Origin: Nelumbo lutea
Taxonomy: Eukaryota; Streptophyta; Magnoliopsida; Proteales; Nelumbonaceae
NCBI GenBank assembly: GCA_022828595.1
Contig: JAKGHH010000003.1
Location: 9,610,934-9,674,933 of the forward strand
Direction: 5' to 3'
DNA: 64,000 nucleotides
Positions 49,501 to 59,500 of this stretch are shown here, in pieces. The notes under the pieces were generated by a model, which saw only the letters and a list, made by a program, of their open reading frames with translations, was not told the origin of the DNA and did no database searches. How positions within the stretch are numbered: position 1 is the stretch's first letter; every line of letters starts with the position of its first letter. Both the position numbers and the translations under genes were made by a program.

Positions 49501-52500
49501 AGCTTATCAGCATAGCTTACAAGATGCTAAGGCATTCATCAAGAAAAAAAAAAGATGCTAAGGCAAGGCTAGACGACAGGGGGCACTTTGTTGCCTAGCT
49601 TTTCTTTTAATTAAAGTCCCTAAGTCCTAAGGTAATTCCCTAGGTTACATAGAGAAAACAAAATTCAGATAACATAAGGACTGAGAGTGCTTTTGTCAAA
49701 AGATGAAGAGAGCACTTATTTATCAAAAAAAACAAAAATAAATAAAAAAAAAAAGAAGAGAGCACACGTCCGTTCAGGTTTTGAAGTCTTCAAGGGTTAA
49801 AGATAGCATAAACCAAAATGTGTTTTGATTGAACCTTAACAAAAAGAAATTAGTATATAAACTCAGAAAAATGAATAAAGGGTGTAATAATGTCTGTTTT
49901 ATTATTAATAATATCAGAAAACAAAAGATATATAAAATTGTGGGCAAAATGTTTTCTTGGCTTTCTGTAAACAAACTGTTTACTGATAGGAATTGTAACA
50001 CTCTTTTGTACATGAGAATCTATTTCGTAAAGCAGGGCTGGGGGTGATAGGACTGCATAGGCAGTGAATGTAAATCCCTGTTTACAGTAACTTGTTGTAC
50101 ATGTTTTGTTTCCTTCTTTAATAAGAATACTTTACCTATTCTCAAAACAAAATAAAAGATATATAAAATATTATATAGTGCTTGGTATAATTACAAAAGA
50201 GCTAGGAATGTAAGTGAGACAACTCTCCCTTGGTGCCTTGTTGCCTAGGTGTTGCCTTGGCAACCATGCTTACCACACAAAGAAGGTAAGAGTAGACAAC
50301 AATATCTAAAACCAGTCATCTAGATTTTAGAAAGCTCATTTCCAAAGGAATACACATTTCTCAGGATGGGCTGCAAGTTTGCATCATAGCATTACCCTAC
50401 ATAAATTTAACCATACAATCTAATTGGTGTTCTCTTTCCTATTTTCTCTTATCACTTTGCATACTAGATACCCCATGTGAAAATGTTATCCACAGACAAA
50501 AAAAAAAAAAAAAAAGAAATGAAATGAATCAGAACGGAGAAACCAGAATAAAACACCTAAAAGAATCAAGTATAAAAGCATATGCTACAACTTAAATGAG
50601 CAGATGCAACAGCCCTTGTGCCAGACACAGAATGATATCATCCATGTAGTTTGCCTTGGGCCACCTAGATAAAGACTTTCAAGCTCCTTCTTGATGAAGG
50701 AGCTTGAAAGCTATTTTCCTGTTTCTCTCAAGCTCCATGTAGACACAGAATGATATCATCCATGTTATTGAAACTATCTACTATCTCTGTTTCTCTCAAG
50801 CTCCTTCTTGATGAAGGAAATTTATCAAAGCTATTTTCCTGATTGTTCAAGAGTCAATACAGGGAGGTTTTTGGTGATACATGAAAGATTGCTATTCAGT
50901 ATCCAATGATATTGTCAATTGGAGTCCAACTTTTAGAAAAAGTTTGAATGACTGGGAGGTTCACCAATTGTCAGAATTGCTGCAAACTGTGCAGGCTCAT
51001 ATGTCAAAGGTGAGTATTACTGATTCATGCAGATGGACATGGGAGGGCAGAGGTGTGTTCTCTGTGAGATCATTTTACAGAAGTTTGTGCCAAGAAGATC
51101 ACCATGAGTTCCCAGGTAACAGAATCTGGCATGGTGGAACCCCTTCTAAAATCAAGTTTTCTGCTTGGACTGCAGTTCTCGGATAAAAACTGACCCATGA
51201 TAAATTAATAAATAGGGGAATGTCACCAGACCAGTGGGGTGTGTCTTATGTTCTGAAGATTTGGAAACAACCAACCATCTTCTCTTGCACTGCTCAAGTG
51301 CTTCCAAAGTATGGAGTGTTCTTCTGGATACATTTGGACAGGTTGGGTTCTTTCCACAATATATTCAAGCTTTTCTATTGAGTTGGCAGATCAGTAGTGC
51401 AAGTAATAGAGGTAGAATTGTCGAGGGAATGTTATCAATGGTTGTATTCTGGTGTATATGGGGGAAAAGGAATGTTCAGGTCTTTGAGAACTCTTGTTCT
51501 GGTGATCATGTATTGCTGAACATAATCAAAGGAATGCCCAGCTCTTTGAATACTCTTGGCTGTCTTTTAGTATCCATCATTCTAAATGCATCTACAAAAT
51601 TTCATTAAAATTTTCATTTCTATGCTTAATTTTTTAATCTTCTGTTTTTCTACCCTCATACAAAGACTACAATTCTCAACAATTACTCAAAACATTTCAA
51701 ACCCCTTTCAACCCTTCATTTGGGTCATCAATCATCCCTAAACCCAATTCTAACCAATCAATACCATCCTAAACTCACCTTTGGGTCATTGTCATACATC
51801 AATTTGATAGTTGAGTAGCCAGTCCTACATCACATATACTATATCCATGTTCATCCTTAATCTCTCCTCTTTTTCAATTTGTTTAACTTCCATCTTGCTT
51901 TTTCTGAAAATTGTTAAAAGAAAGAGGGTACATAATTCAATACTCCAATGCATAGCACACATACTTGCTAAGCAGGACAAGGGATGTAAGGAGGCAATAT
52001 TGGAGACTATTACAGTAAGAATAGCACACTGGGTGAAAACTTTGAAATTATTTTCAGATTTCTCAAAGTAAGACTTTTTTCAAAGCTAGAGGTCAATCGC
52101 CCTTTCTTCCTCTAGGAAACAAAAGATCCTAGAGGTATGGTCTCCCCCAAGTGGCAAGTGGATGAAACTGAACTTTGATGGAAGTAGTTTAGGCAATCTG
52201 GGACTCTTCGGAAATGGAGGAGTGATCAGAGATGAGAGTGGGAATATTTGTGGTTTGTTTTCGGGGCATATTGATCAGGTTGATTAAGAGCTGTGAATTC
52301 ATGGATTCTATTGTCAGGGTGCCAAAAGCTAAGGAAATGGGAATTACAAGGCTGGCTGTAGACAGGGACTCAAAAATAGAAATTGGTTGGTTGAAAAAGG
52401 AGAAGGGGTGTTATGGCAATTCAGAAATGAATTCAGGCAGTTCAAGTTGCTGTCAAGACAATTGCAAATTCATGCAAGATGGGTTAGGAGCTCTGCTAAT

Positions 52501-54477
52501 GGTTTGGTGGATGGATTAGCTAAGAAAGGAAAATATGGACAATCATTTGTATTGGACTCAATGTTAAAAGGGTGGAGGGTCTTTTTGTTGTAAAGGGCTC
52601 TACTCCTAACGACTTGTATTCTCTTTTTCTTGTAAGCTTTAATAAAATTCCTTGAGTCAATGATTTAAAAGGCACACCTAGGCACAAAGGCGAGGCGCAT
52701 TTTAGGGTAGGTGCCTCGCCCAGGTCCTAGGCGCATGCCTGGTGTGCCTAGGTGTGCACCTGGTGTGCCTTGCACCTCAGCCCAGGCATGCGCCTTTTGA
52801 AAATTTGACACTTTTTCGCTCACTTCTTTCACTCACTGAAGTTTCGAGAACCCCCTATTTGGTAATGTTGTCCATTCATTCATCCTAATAAAATTTCTTA
52901 AAAAGAAATTAAAACTATAAAATCATTATTTTATGTAAAAACTAAGAATTTAAGACCCTAACATGGACTCGTTTGGACTTGCCTCGAGGGGCGTGGCACA
53001 ATGACGGCTCGTAGAATCAGGAATGTAATATATCACATTAGCTACTTGAAGTAATGTAATTGAGAAAAAAAGAGATTGTGGATTTTATATGCTTTAAAAT
53101 GTTTTATATGTTTGATTTTATTTTAAATTCTCATTTGAATATGCTTTACATGTTATGTTTATGTATTTTAATTTTAGACAATAGGTTTTTAAAACATTTA
53201 TTTTAAATTTTAAGTTTATATTTTTATTAATATTATGTTTAATAATTTTTTATTTTTTGCATTTTTTTGAATTTTTTGGCACTTTATTTTACATTTTTTT
53301 ATTTTTTAGCTTTTTTTTAATTTTTGCACCTTGCTTAAAAAGGTGCACGCCTCACCTTGTGCCTTGCGCTTTTAAAACACCGCCTTGAGTTTCTGATGAA
53401 AAAAAAAAACAAACAAACAAGAGATGCAACAGAAATTCCTAGATCTGATTGTGTAATTTATGGGACTAAAATTAGATAAAACAAGGAGTGGTACTTCTTG
53501 TAACTGTTCGATAGTATATGCAGGGATGAAGTTAATCATACACCTGACTCAACAATGACATGGATCGGTAAGGAAACAATAGCTTGGGGTTTTCTAGGGT
53601 TTGTAATAAGATCAGAATCAAAATCACCAATTGAACATGTAATTCATATTCTTCAGCCTTTTGCAGACATATTAAATACTGCATGAATTACTGGATAGAT
53701 TTTGTCAAACTAAACATGTCGACACCCCAAGGTGAAATATGTACCCTCTCAATATTGTCCATCATGATTCCTTTGACCTCTGTTATTTGAGCCTTCAGTT
53801 TGGATAGTTTACTGATCTCTTCTGGATGGTTCATGCAATATTGCATGTGTTCCTTGAGCCTGGGACTGTTCAGTCAAGCACAAATTACAGGATCAAAGAA
53901 CATGAAAAGAATATACAATAAAATAAATAAGCAGTGCATAACTCAGAATGTGCATCACTGAAACACTGAATATCTTGGCATACCCAAATTCCCTATCAAG
54001 ACTGTATGCAACACTAAATCTATCCTCCTCAAACAAATCATCATCGTCATCGTCAGCAAGCGGATGTGGCCCCGCATTGCTAATGCTTGCCCCATAGTGC
54101 TGTTTAAAATCATCGTTCACTCGGTCAAGAAACACAAAAGGTAAACTTCTTCCAGCAGCTTCATCAGCAACAACAAGAAAAACTGAAAGTCCATGATATA
54201 TATCCAATCAAACATGAGAGTTGCTAGAAAACCAGATAAAGCACGTCAGGGAAAAAATCAAGTAAATGAATAAATAAAAACTCATACCGAATCCACTGTC
54301 AATGAGGAAGTTGAATATGTAACCATCACACGAATAGGCATACTTGCTGCTATTTGAGGGTAGCTTCTGTAAGCACTGAATTGCAATGGTACTGAAGTTC
54401 CCAGTAAATGAAGTGTGTTCTGCTAATACAACATTCCCTTTTGCAACAAAACTATATATTAAGCCTTTCTGACTCAT
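43518..54477 (-). CDS. VAMP727: VAMP727-type R-SNARE with acidic longin insert, 5 coding exons
   Basis: Minus-strand exons 54477-54288, 54182-53984, 53865-53745, 43818-43756 and 43661-43518 (190+199+121+63+144=717 nt, 238 residues), GT..AG throughout, phases consistent. Residues 1-130 are the longin domain ([20 protein letters not shown] start). It carries an acidic loop, [12 protein letters not shown] at about 106-117, the hallmark separating VAMP727 from other VAMP72 proteins. The R-SNARE motif spans about 143-200, with zero-layer Arg174 in VLDRGEK. A C-terminal anchor follows at about 213-233 ([19 protein letters not shown]). In Arabidopsis VAMP727 acts with SYP22, VTI11 and SYP51 in endosome-to-vacuole fusion and storage protein transport. 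Intron 3 is 9,926 nt and full of transposon relics; the others are 94-118 nt. A 5' UTR intron is likely (acceptor about 54549, donor about 55248). Confidence 0.93.
43978..44215. mobile_element. Tourist-like MITE in VAMP727 intron 3
   Basis: Starts GGAGGTGTTTGGTTCCATTG and ends ATGGCAATGGAACCAAACAC then CACC, giving inverted repeats of about 40 nt. TTT on each side could be the 3-bp target duplication expected of PIF/Harbinger elements. 238 bp, no ORF. Confidence 0.75.
45309..46262. mobile_element. Outer Tourist-like MITE, interrupted
   Basis: The left end GGGTGTTTGGTATGGCTTTC and the right end AGAAGTGATACCAAACAT are inverted. It is split by the element at 45477-46095 plus an 8-bp duplication; without these it would be about 330 bp. 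Lies in VAMP727 intron 3. Confidence 0.6.
45477..46095. mobile_element. hAT-like non-autonomous element with 8-bp target duplication
   Basis: Flanked by CCCCCAAC on both sides (45469-45476 and 46096-46103). The ends are CATAGTTGTCAAGGTG on the left and CATAGTTTTCAAGGTG as the complement of the right. Subterminal GCC/GGC-rich blocks (GGCTCGCCTCGCC; GGCGCCCCCTGTCGCC), AT-rich middle, no transposase ORF. The 8-bp duplication fits the hAT superfamily. Confidence 0.8.
46251..46446. repeat. 98-bp tandem duplication
   Basis: Units starting at 46251 and 46349 share TACCAAACATATACTACATG through CCTCACCCACTTGT with about two changes. The first unit overlaps the right end of the Tourist-like element at 45309-46262. 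Confidence 0.8.
46447..48520 (-). pseudogene. LINE fragment: ORF1 tail and endonuclease
   Basis: The minus strand starts with a charged ORF1-like segment (48066-47530). ORF2 then opens at about 47520 with [20 protein letters not shown], the APE-type endonuclease start. Conserved blocks follow: [37 protein letters not shown], then FTWSN..SKLGRFL, DHWPI and [11 protein letters not shown] (about 46960-46700). Several frame breaks and at least one stop. Sequence after about 46600 reads like the spacer before the reverse transcriptase, which is itself missing. Inserted in VAMP727 intron 3, same strand. Confidence 0.8.
48521..50601. other. VAMP727 intron 3 filler
   Basis: AT-rich intron sequence. 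Small blocks of CTAAGGCAAGGCTAGACGAC (49557 on) and CCTTGGTGCCTTGTTGCCTA (50229 on) look like fragments of the hAT-like family at 45477. No coding signal. Confidence 0.4.
50676..50710. repeat. Perfect 14-bp hairpin
   Basis: CTTTCAAGCTCCTT and AAGGAGCTTGAAAG flank the loop CTTGATG. The neighbouring 50630-50840 stretch holds two partial copies of the same text (ACACAGAATGATATCATCCA and TTTCTCTCAAGCTCC). Confidence 0.8.
52658..53382. mobile_element. hAT-like element in the LINE tail, 8-bp target duplication
   Basis: CCTTGAGT lies on both sides (52650-52657 and 53383-53390). The left end is CAATGATTTAAAAGGC and the complement of the right end is CGGTGTTTTAAAAGCG. Subterminal blocks are rich in GCCTAGGCG and GGTGCC words; the middle is AT-rich and without ORF. 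725 bp. Related in layout to the element at 45477. Confidence 0.8.
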
Positions 54478-55750
54478 AGCTCAGGTTTGGCTTCCAATGT
54501 ATCAATACCCTCAAGAACTGTGAACCAGTTGACTAATACACTATAAACCTACAGAAAATCATAAAATCCTATTTCAGTGAATTAAGCAGCAAGATGTAAA
54601 ATGCCATCAGAACCTGGAAAACCTCATTATCACTGCTTACAGAACGATAACCACTTATGATTATGTTAAAATAGGTCAAATTAAAAATATGATCCAATGC
54701 GAGATGTTACACGAAGAACATTACATGGAAAAGATGCAAAAGTGGATGACTTGGAGTATGCATGACTACTAATTCTTAAAATAGTCTAGTTATTCCTAAT
54801 TGCACATGATTAGTCATTCTGGTTAGTTATATGTGAATTCCGAATCTCCTACATAGAAAGTATTCGAATATTCTTCAAATATTCACCGAGTCTAATAATC
54901 AAATAACCAACAAATTCGCTCCACATTAAAGGTTGCTATGATTAGTACAGTTCAAACAAACGATGACAAAAGTAGGATTTTCATCTGCAAAACTTAGTAT
55001 CAACACTATATTGTAGTTTTTGCAGAATCATAGAGTGCAATTGGTTCAATTCGAGTCAGAAACCAGATCTTCGCAACGCAAACACTGTGATCACATGATA
55101 GGAACATGAACCTTCTTTAGAACAGACGGAAATTTTAAGAAAACGTCGAATGAATAAACCGGATTTAAGCAGGAGAGATAGAGAGAGAGAGAGCCGAGAA
55201 CGAGAACCAAACAGAATCAAGAAGAAAACGAAGAGGCATGGCTCGAACCTGAAGGCTGAAACCCTAAATTCGTTTGCTTGGTGGTTACGGTTCGTTCGCC
55301 CCTCCGCAGAAGCGTCGAAAAGGAGAGAAGAAATCTCAGGAGTCCGAATAATTCAAGTCACGGCGTCAGTCAGCTATCATCACAAGGTAATGCTGTTCTG
55401 TCGATTTAATAATTTTCATCGTCAACTTCAAGGGAAAAAATGAACGTATTGAAATTATCTATAAATCACGTCTTAATTACGAAGTGAGTCATTTTCTTTG
55501 ATATTTTTTCATAAGTACATTTCTTTGTATATTTTTTCATAAGAATTTTCGAACATCGGACTTGGCTTGGGTTAGTGTTTGAGGCTTTGAGACCAAAATT
55601 TGATAAGGTTGATGAAAATGATAGTATTTGTATTTGTACTTGTAATTATATTTATACTCTTTTCAAACGGATCCTTGAATTTCTAATCAAATCCCATCCA
55701 AATTGCACCCATGTCTAAGCATTGTTGAATCTAGACCGGTAAAGACTTGG
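54478..55750 (-). promoter_or_regulatory. VAMP727 5' UTR and promoter region
   Basis: A 5' UTR intron is suggested by the TTTTCTGTAG acceptor near 54549 and the CTTCAG|GTTCGAG donor near 55248, both on the minus strand. A GC-richer block at 55250-55340, with TTAGGGTTT on the minus strand, looks like the first exon. No clear TATA box. The 97-codon ORF on the plus strand here looks incidental. Confidence 0.45.
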
Positions 55751-55752
55751 AG

Positions 55753-56035
55753 CATAGTTTTGAAAACTGGATTGGACCGGATGGTTGGATCGGAAAATTG
55801 AGAATCGATCGGTTTTATTTCACTCTAAAACCACTTTTTGGGCAAAAACCATTGATTTGGTTAACAGTCTGCTGAGCTAAGTGATTAAGTCATTAAATTG
55901 TCAACCTGGACAATGATTTGTTGCCTTTTTTTGTTTATTCATTTAAATTTTTTGAAGTTAGAACTGTCATCCATTCAAATAGAATAGTCGGACCATTCGA
56001 CCTGAATGGTTCCCTATCCAGTCCAATTTTAAAAT
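55753..56035. mobile_element. TAGTTTTGAAAAC-family element
   Basis: The left end CATAGTTTTGAAAACTGG continues into ATTGGACCGGATGG. The right side, complemented, reads AAATTTTAAAATTGGACTGG. Subterminal GGACCATTCGACC pairs loosely with GGACCGGATGG. Same family as 15190-15412. Confidence 0.55.
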
Positions 56036-56135
56036 TTACCCTATAATTTGTGTATTATTAAAACACCCCATAATTTACAACCTCATTATTTAATTCATCT
56101 TTCATCGACATGTTTGTGTTTTTCATTGCTCATAT

Positions 56136-56250
56136 TAGAAAGAGTACAAATGCAAATATATACAGTACAAATACATATAAAATAATACAAAATATAAGAT
56201 TTTTACACTCTACATATTTGCATTTGTACTCCTTCCAAACTAAGCCTTTT
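56136..56250. mobile_element. Small MITE, ACAAATACATA..AATAATACAAAAT family
   Basis: The left AGAAAGAGTACAAATGCAAA and the right TTTGCATTTGTACTCCTTCC are inverted; the middle is CAGTACAAATACATATAAAA. About 115 bp. Sister copies at 25909 and 57780. Confidence 0.65.
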
Positions 56251-56465
56251 TAATACAAAATGTGAAAGGGCTCGAGTCTAAAATTTTATATTTTGAAAGT
56301 ACCCCTAACAACTCTCCTATCAACCTTTCTAATACAAAACTGCGGGAAAATCATCATTTGCTTTTATTGAAATAATTAAAATGAGGCACCTGTACTATGG
56401 GGATAGTAACACTTAAGGGCTCAACTTTTGATAACAAAAAGATACCTTGTACTTATAGAAGACTT

Positions 56466-56742
56466 ATGCTGCTTTTGGTTGTAGTGAAATTTTATTTATT
56501 CTAGTACAAATCACAATGTATGATAGTGCAAATGAAAAAAAAAATTGCAATTTCTCATTTAATTTTGTTTTGAGTTTTACTGTATTCTGTTTCATGTCTT
56601 AATTTACTTCATTTATACCGGAATCAAATCAAATAAGTTAAAACTTGAAACATAAATAGATCAAAATTTATACTCAAATCATTTACACGGCCATAGTTTT
56701 GCATCGATGCAAATTTATTTGCACTGCAATCAAGCATAACCT
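56466..56742. mobile_element. GCAGTGCAAAT-type MITE
   Basis: Left TTATGCTGCTTTTGGTTGTA and complemented right TTATGCTTGATTGCAGTGCA are similar ends. AT-rich with no ORF. Its right third lies within the tandem duplication 56647-57070. Confidence 0.5.
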
Positions 56743-57070
56743 TAAGTTCAACCATTAGCATTCTGTTAATTATCAAGAGCACATGATGTCATGTGTGCCT
56801 TAAAACACTTAAAAAACTCAAAATCACCCTACGAACTATTTTGCCCTCTCCTTTATTTGAAACATAAATAGATCAAAATTTATACTCAAATCATTTACAC
56901 GGCCATAGTTTTGCATCGATGCAAATTTATTTGCACTGCAATCAAGCATAACCTTAAGTTCAACCATTAGCATTCTGTTAATTATCAAGAGCACATGATG
57001 TCATGTGTGCCTTAAAACACTTAAAAAACTCAAAATCACCCTACGAACTATTTTGCCCTCTCCTTTATTG
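56647..57070. repeat. 212-bp tandem duplication, copies look identical
   Basis: Units 56647-56858 and 56859-57070 start GAAACATAAATAGATC and end TTTTGCCCTCTCCTTTATT. By eye I find no mismatch. Non-coding. Confidence 0.9.
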
Positions 57071-57779
57071 AATCTTTAAAACCCTAGTTCTTGACCTGTT
57101 CTTTCCTTTTTTAAAAGTTTGACAAATAAGACATTAAAGCAACACAACAATCTCGTCAACCTTCCCGAAGGTTTGTTTCCAAAGAGCTATGCTAGTTAAA
57201 GTAACCATATTCATTTCTACCATTTTGCAATTTTATGCTCTTAGCTATTCAAACCATGTCACGAGTGAACCCAAATCTCTCATTTCCAGGGATAGGCAAG
57301 CCTAAGACCGACCCCTTGGGAGATTTGAGCAAAAAACACTAAAAAAGAGGGAGTGTGGTGAAAAACCCTAATATGCATGCATCAAAGTGTATCAATACTT
57401 TGAACCTTGAATTCAATCCCAAATCACCACTACAACCAGCTAAAGACTTTACCAACACCTTCATTAGGATTTGATCACAGGTGGGATTCACAAGTGAAAG
57501 TTTAAGGTTTTAAGTGTCATTGGACTCATTTTCCCTAAAGTATAGGGTATCTTCCTGTAGTTTTCCCTTTTTATTTTCTTTTGATTAATTTAATTGAATG
57601 AATATTTTCTCATTAAGAAACTAGCGGAGGGGCCCATGTTAGCACAAGCCAAAAACACGGGAAAAAGGAAGATTGGTAAGTGATAAATTATCTAAAATGG
57701 GATTGATAATTTATCCATTATGTAAATTTAAAAAAATTTGAAATTTATCCATTAATTTGTATTTTGAGGATAAATAATT
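57071..57779. other. Intergenic, nothing recognised
   Basis: No coding domain, RNA gene or clear repeat found. Confidence 0.4.
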
Positions 57780-57962
57780 AAAGCTTAATTTGAAAGGAGT
57801 ACAAATACAAATATGTACGGTACAAATACATACAAAATAATACAAACTGCAAGGTTTAGACCATATTTGGAAGGAGTATAAATACAAATATGTACAGTAC
57901 AAATATCTACAAAGGTTTTGCACTCTACATATTTGTATTTGTAGTCCTTCCAAACTGAGCTT
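57780..57962. mobile_element. Small MITE, ACAAATACATACAAAATAAT family
   Basis: The left AAGCTTAATTTGAAAGGAGT and the complemented right AAGCTCAGTTTGGAAGGACT are inverted ends. The text ACAAATATGTACNGTACAAAT occurs twice inside, so the element may contain an internal duplication. About 183 bp. Confidence 0.7.
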
Positions 57963-59500
57963 AAAAAGAATTTATTCATACTTGTTAAAGCACGGAAGTC
58001 ATGTATCTTTAAAAAGCTACAATTTTACAACAATGTCAGAGATGGTCCATTACTCATCCCCTAATAATTACTTTATCCCAACCAATCCAATTAATAAGAC
58101 CAATGCCGGATGTCATACGTGCAAACATTTTTTTAATATGTTAAAAGTTAATACAAAAAAACTAAATTAATTAAAAGTACAAATCGTTATTATTGATAGA
58201 CCAAATCTTCACAATATTCAGTAAATAAGGTTGGGGATGTGCTGATATGCTGTGACTATGAGATTCAACACATAATCAAGTTCCTGCCTCCCCTCTCGTT
58301 CTGTACTTAATGGCCAGTTTGGAATAATTTAAAATTTTATAACTGAAAAATCAAACTCATAAACAAAAAGAAAAATATTTAACAAAAACCAAGGTTATTA
58401 TCTTCAAAAAAGCATTGCTAAAACATGTTCTCATAATTCCACTAAAGTTTGTCTCTCTTACATGTGCTTATTTTATTTACTTGAAATTCTTAGTAGGTCT
58501 AACAAAATGAAATGTAGCAACAGACCAATTCCTTTTCTCCCTGATAGCAGCCGAAGTCAATCCACCATAGAGGTGATAGAACTATGATAGTTGACACGAG
58601 CATACTATTAAAAGCCTTGCCTTCATTGATCAAGCCTAATCCTTGAGAACTTCTGGTTAAGTGTCACCAACACACAACCCACCTGCCCAAACCACAGTAG
58701 AACCTCATCAAGCTAGAAATACAATGGATTCCATAGATTGAATGCTCAATAGTCAATACTCAATCAATTCCTGCTTCACATATTCCAAGATGACATGCGT
58801 TTGAATTCAATTTCCCTCTTTCAAAGTGAAATTAGCAAATGATAGATGTATTCAAGAAATGAACAAGGGCTATATGGTACATAGACGTTTATTGGTTATC
58901 TTAGCATCATGGTAACAACAAAACAAGAAATAAAATGTACTTAGAAATAAGGGAACAATAGATCTATTAATTGTCTTCATGCATTAACTCTCAAACAAAA
59001 TCTTCTTTGCTGTGATTAATGCTGCTCTCCTGACTCTATGCATATTCACCTTCAAGTAGAACAAATCAGGGAACACATCAAGTGCCGTAGGGATCATGGA
59101 ACCTATTGATGGACTTCATCTATTCCTATAGGTGTAACTTAAAATAGACGACTAGTAGGCTGGTTGACAATCACTCAAAGATTTTTAAAAAATAATTCAA
59201 TTTTTTTAAACATGGTTAGAGAAATTTTAGGTTCCCCAAAACAATGTAGAAAAAAAAAAGATCAAATACACGAGAAAACCTCCAATTATACAGTAAAAGA
59301 AACATCAATGATAAAGGTGCCCCACTAGCTCTCAAAGTGCTCATGTTTGATACAAGTTAGGAAATCTGTTCTGTTTTAAGTCTTGCACCAATGTTATGGA
59401 GTTGGTTTTTGGTTTCAGCCCTTTTACAAATCACAAGGCATTTTGGTTGTCACTTTTGATTAAGGTTTATTGAGGCATGTTATAATTCTTACTGATCTTA
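57963..59500. other. Intergenic, no gene recognised
   Basis: AT-rich with only short ORFs. No domain, RNA gene or clear repeat seen. Confidence 0.4.

Larger units (their letters stand above)
50613..53421 (+). pseudogene. 5'-truncated LINE with target duplication, VAMP727 intron 3
   Basis: AGATGCAACAG flanks the insertion on both sides (50602-50612 and 53422-53432). It carries a zf-RVT block: [43 protein letters not shown] and [16 protein letters not shown] (50881-51608). A frame-broken RNase H follows ([35 protein letters not shown]; 52150-52590), then a 3' tail ending in A10 plus CAAACAAACAAG. The tail is split by the hAT-like element at 52658-53382. The reverse transcriptase core is missing through 5' truncation. 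Opposite strand to the host gene. Confidence 0.85.

Noticed and set aside
55150..55443. 97-codon plus ORF near the VAMP727 promoter as a divergent gene
   Set aside because: It is the complement of the putative VAMP727 5' UTR exon and promoter, rich in Arg/Glu from a GA tract; no domain.
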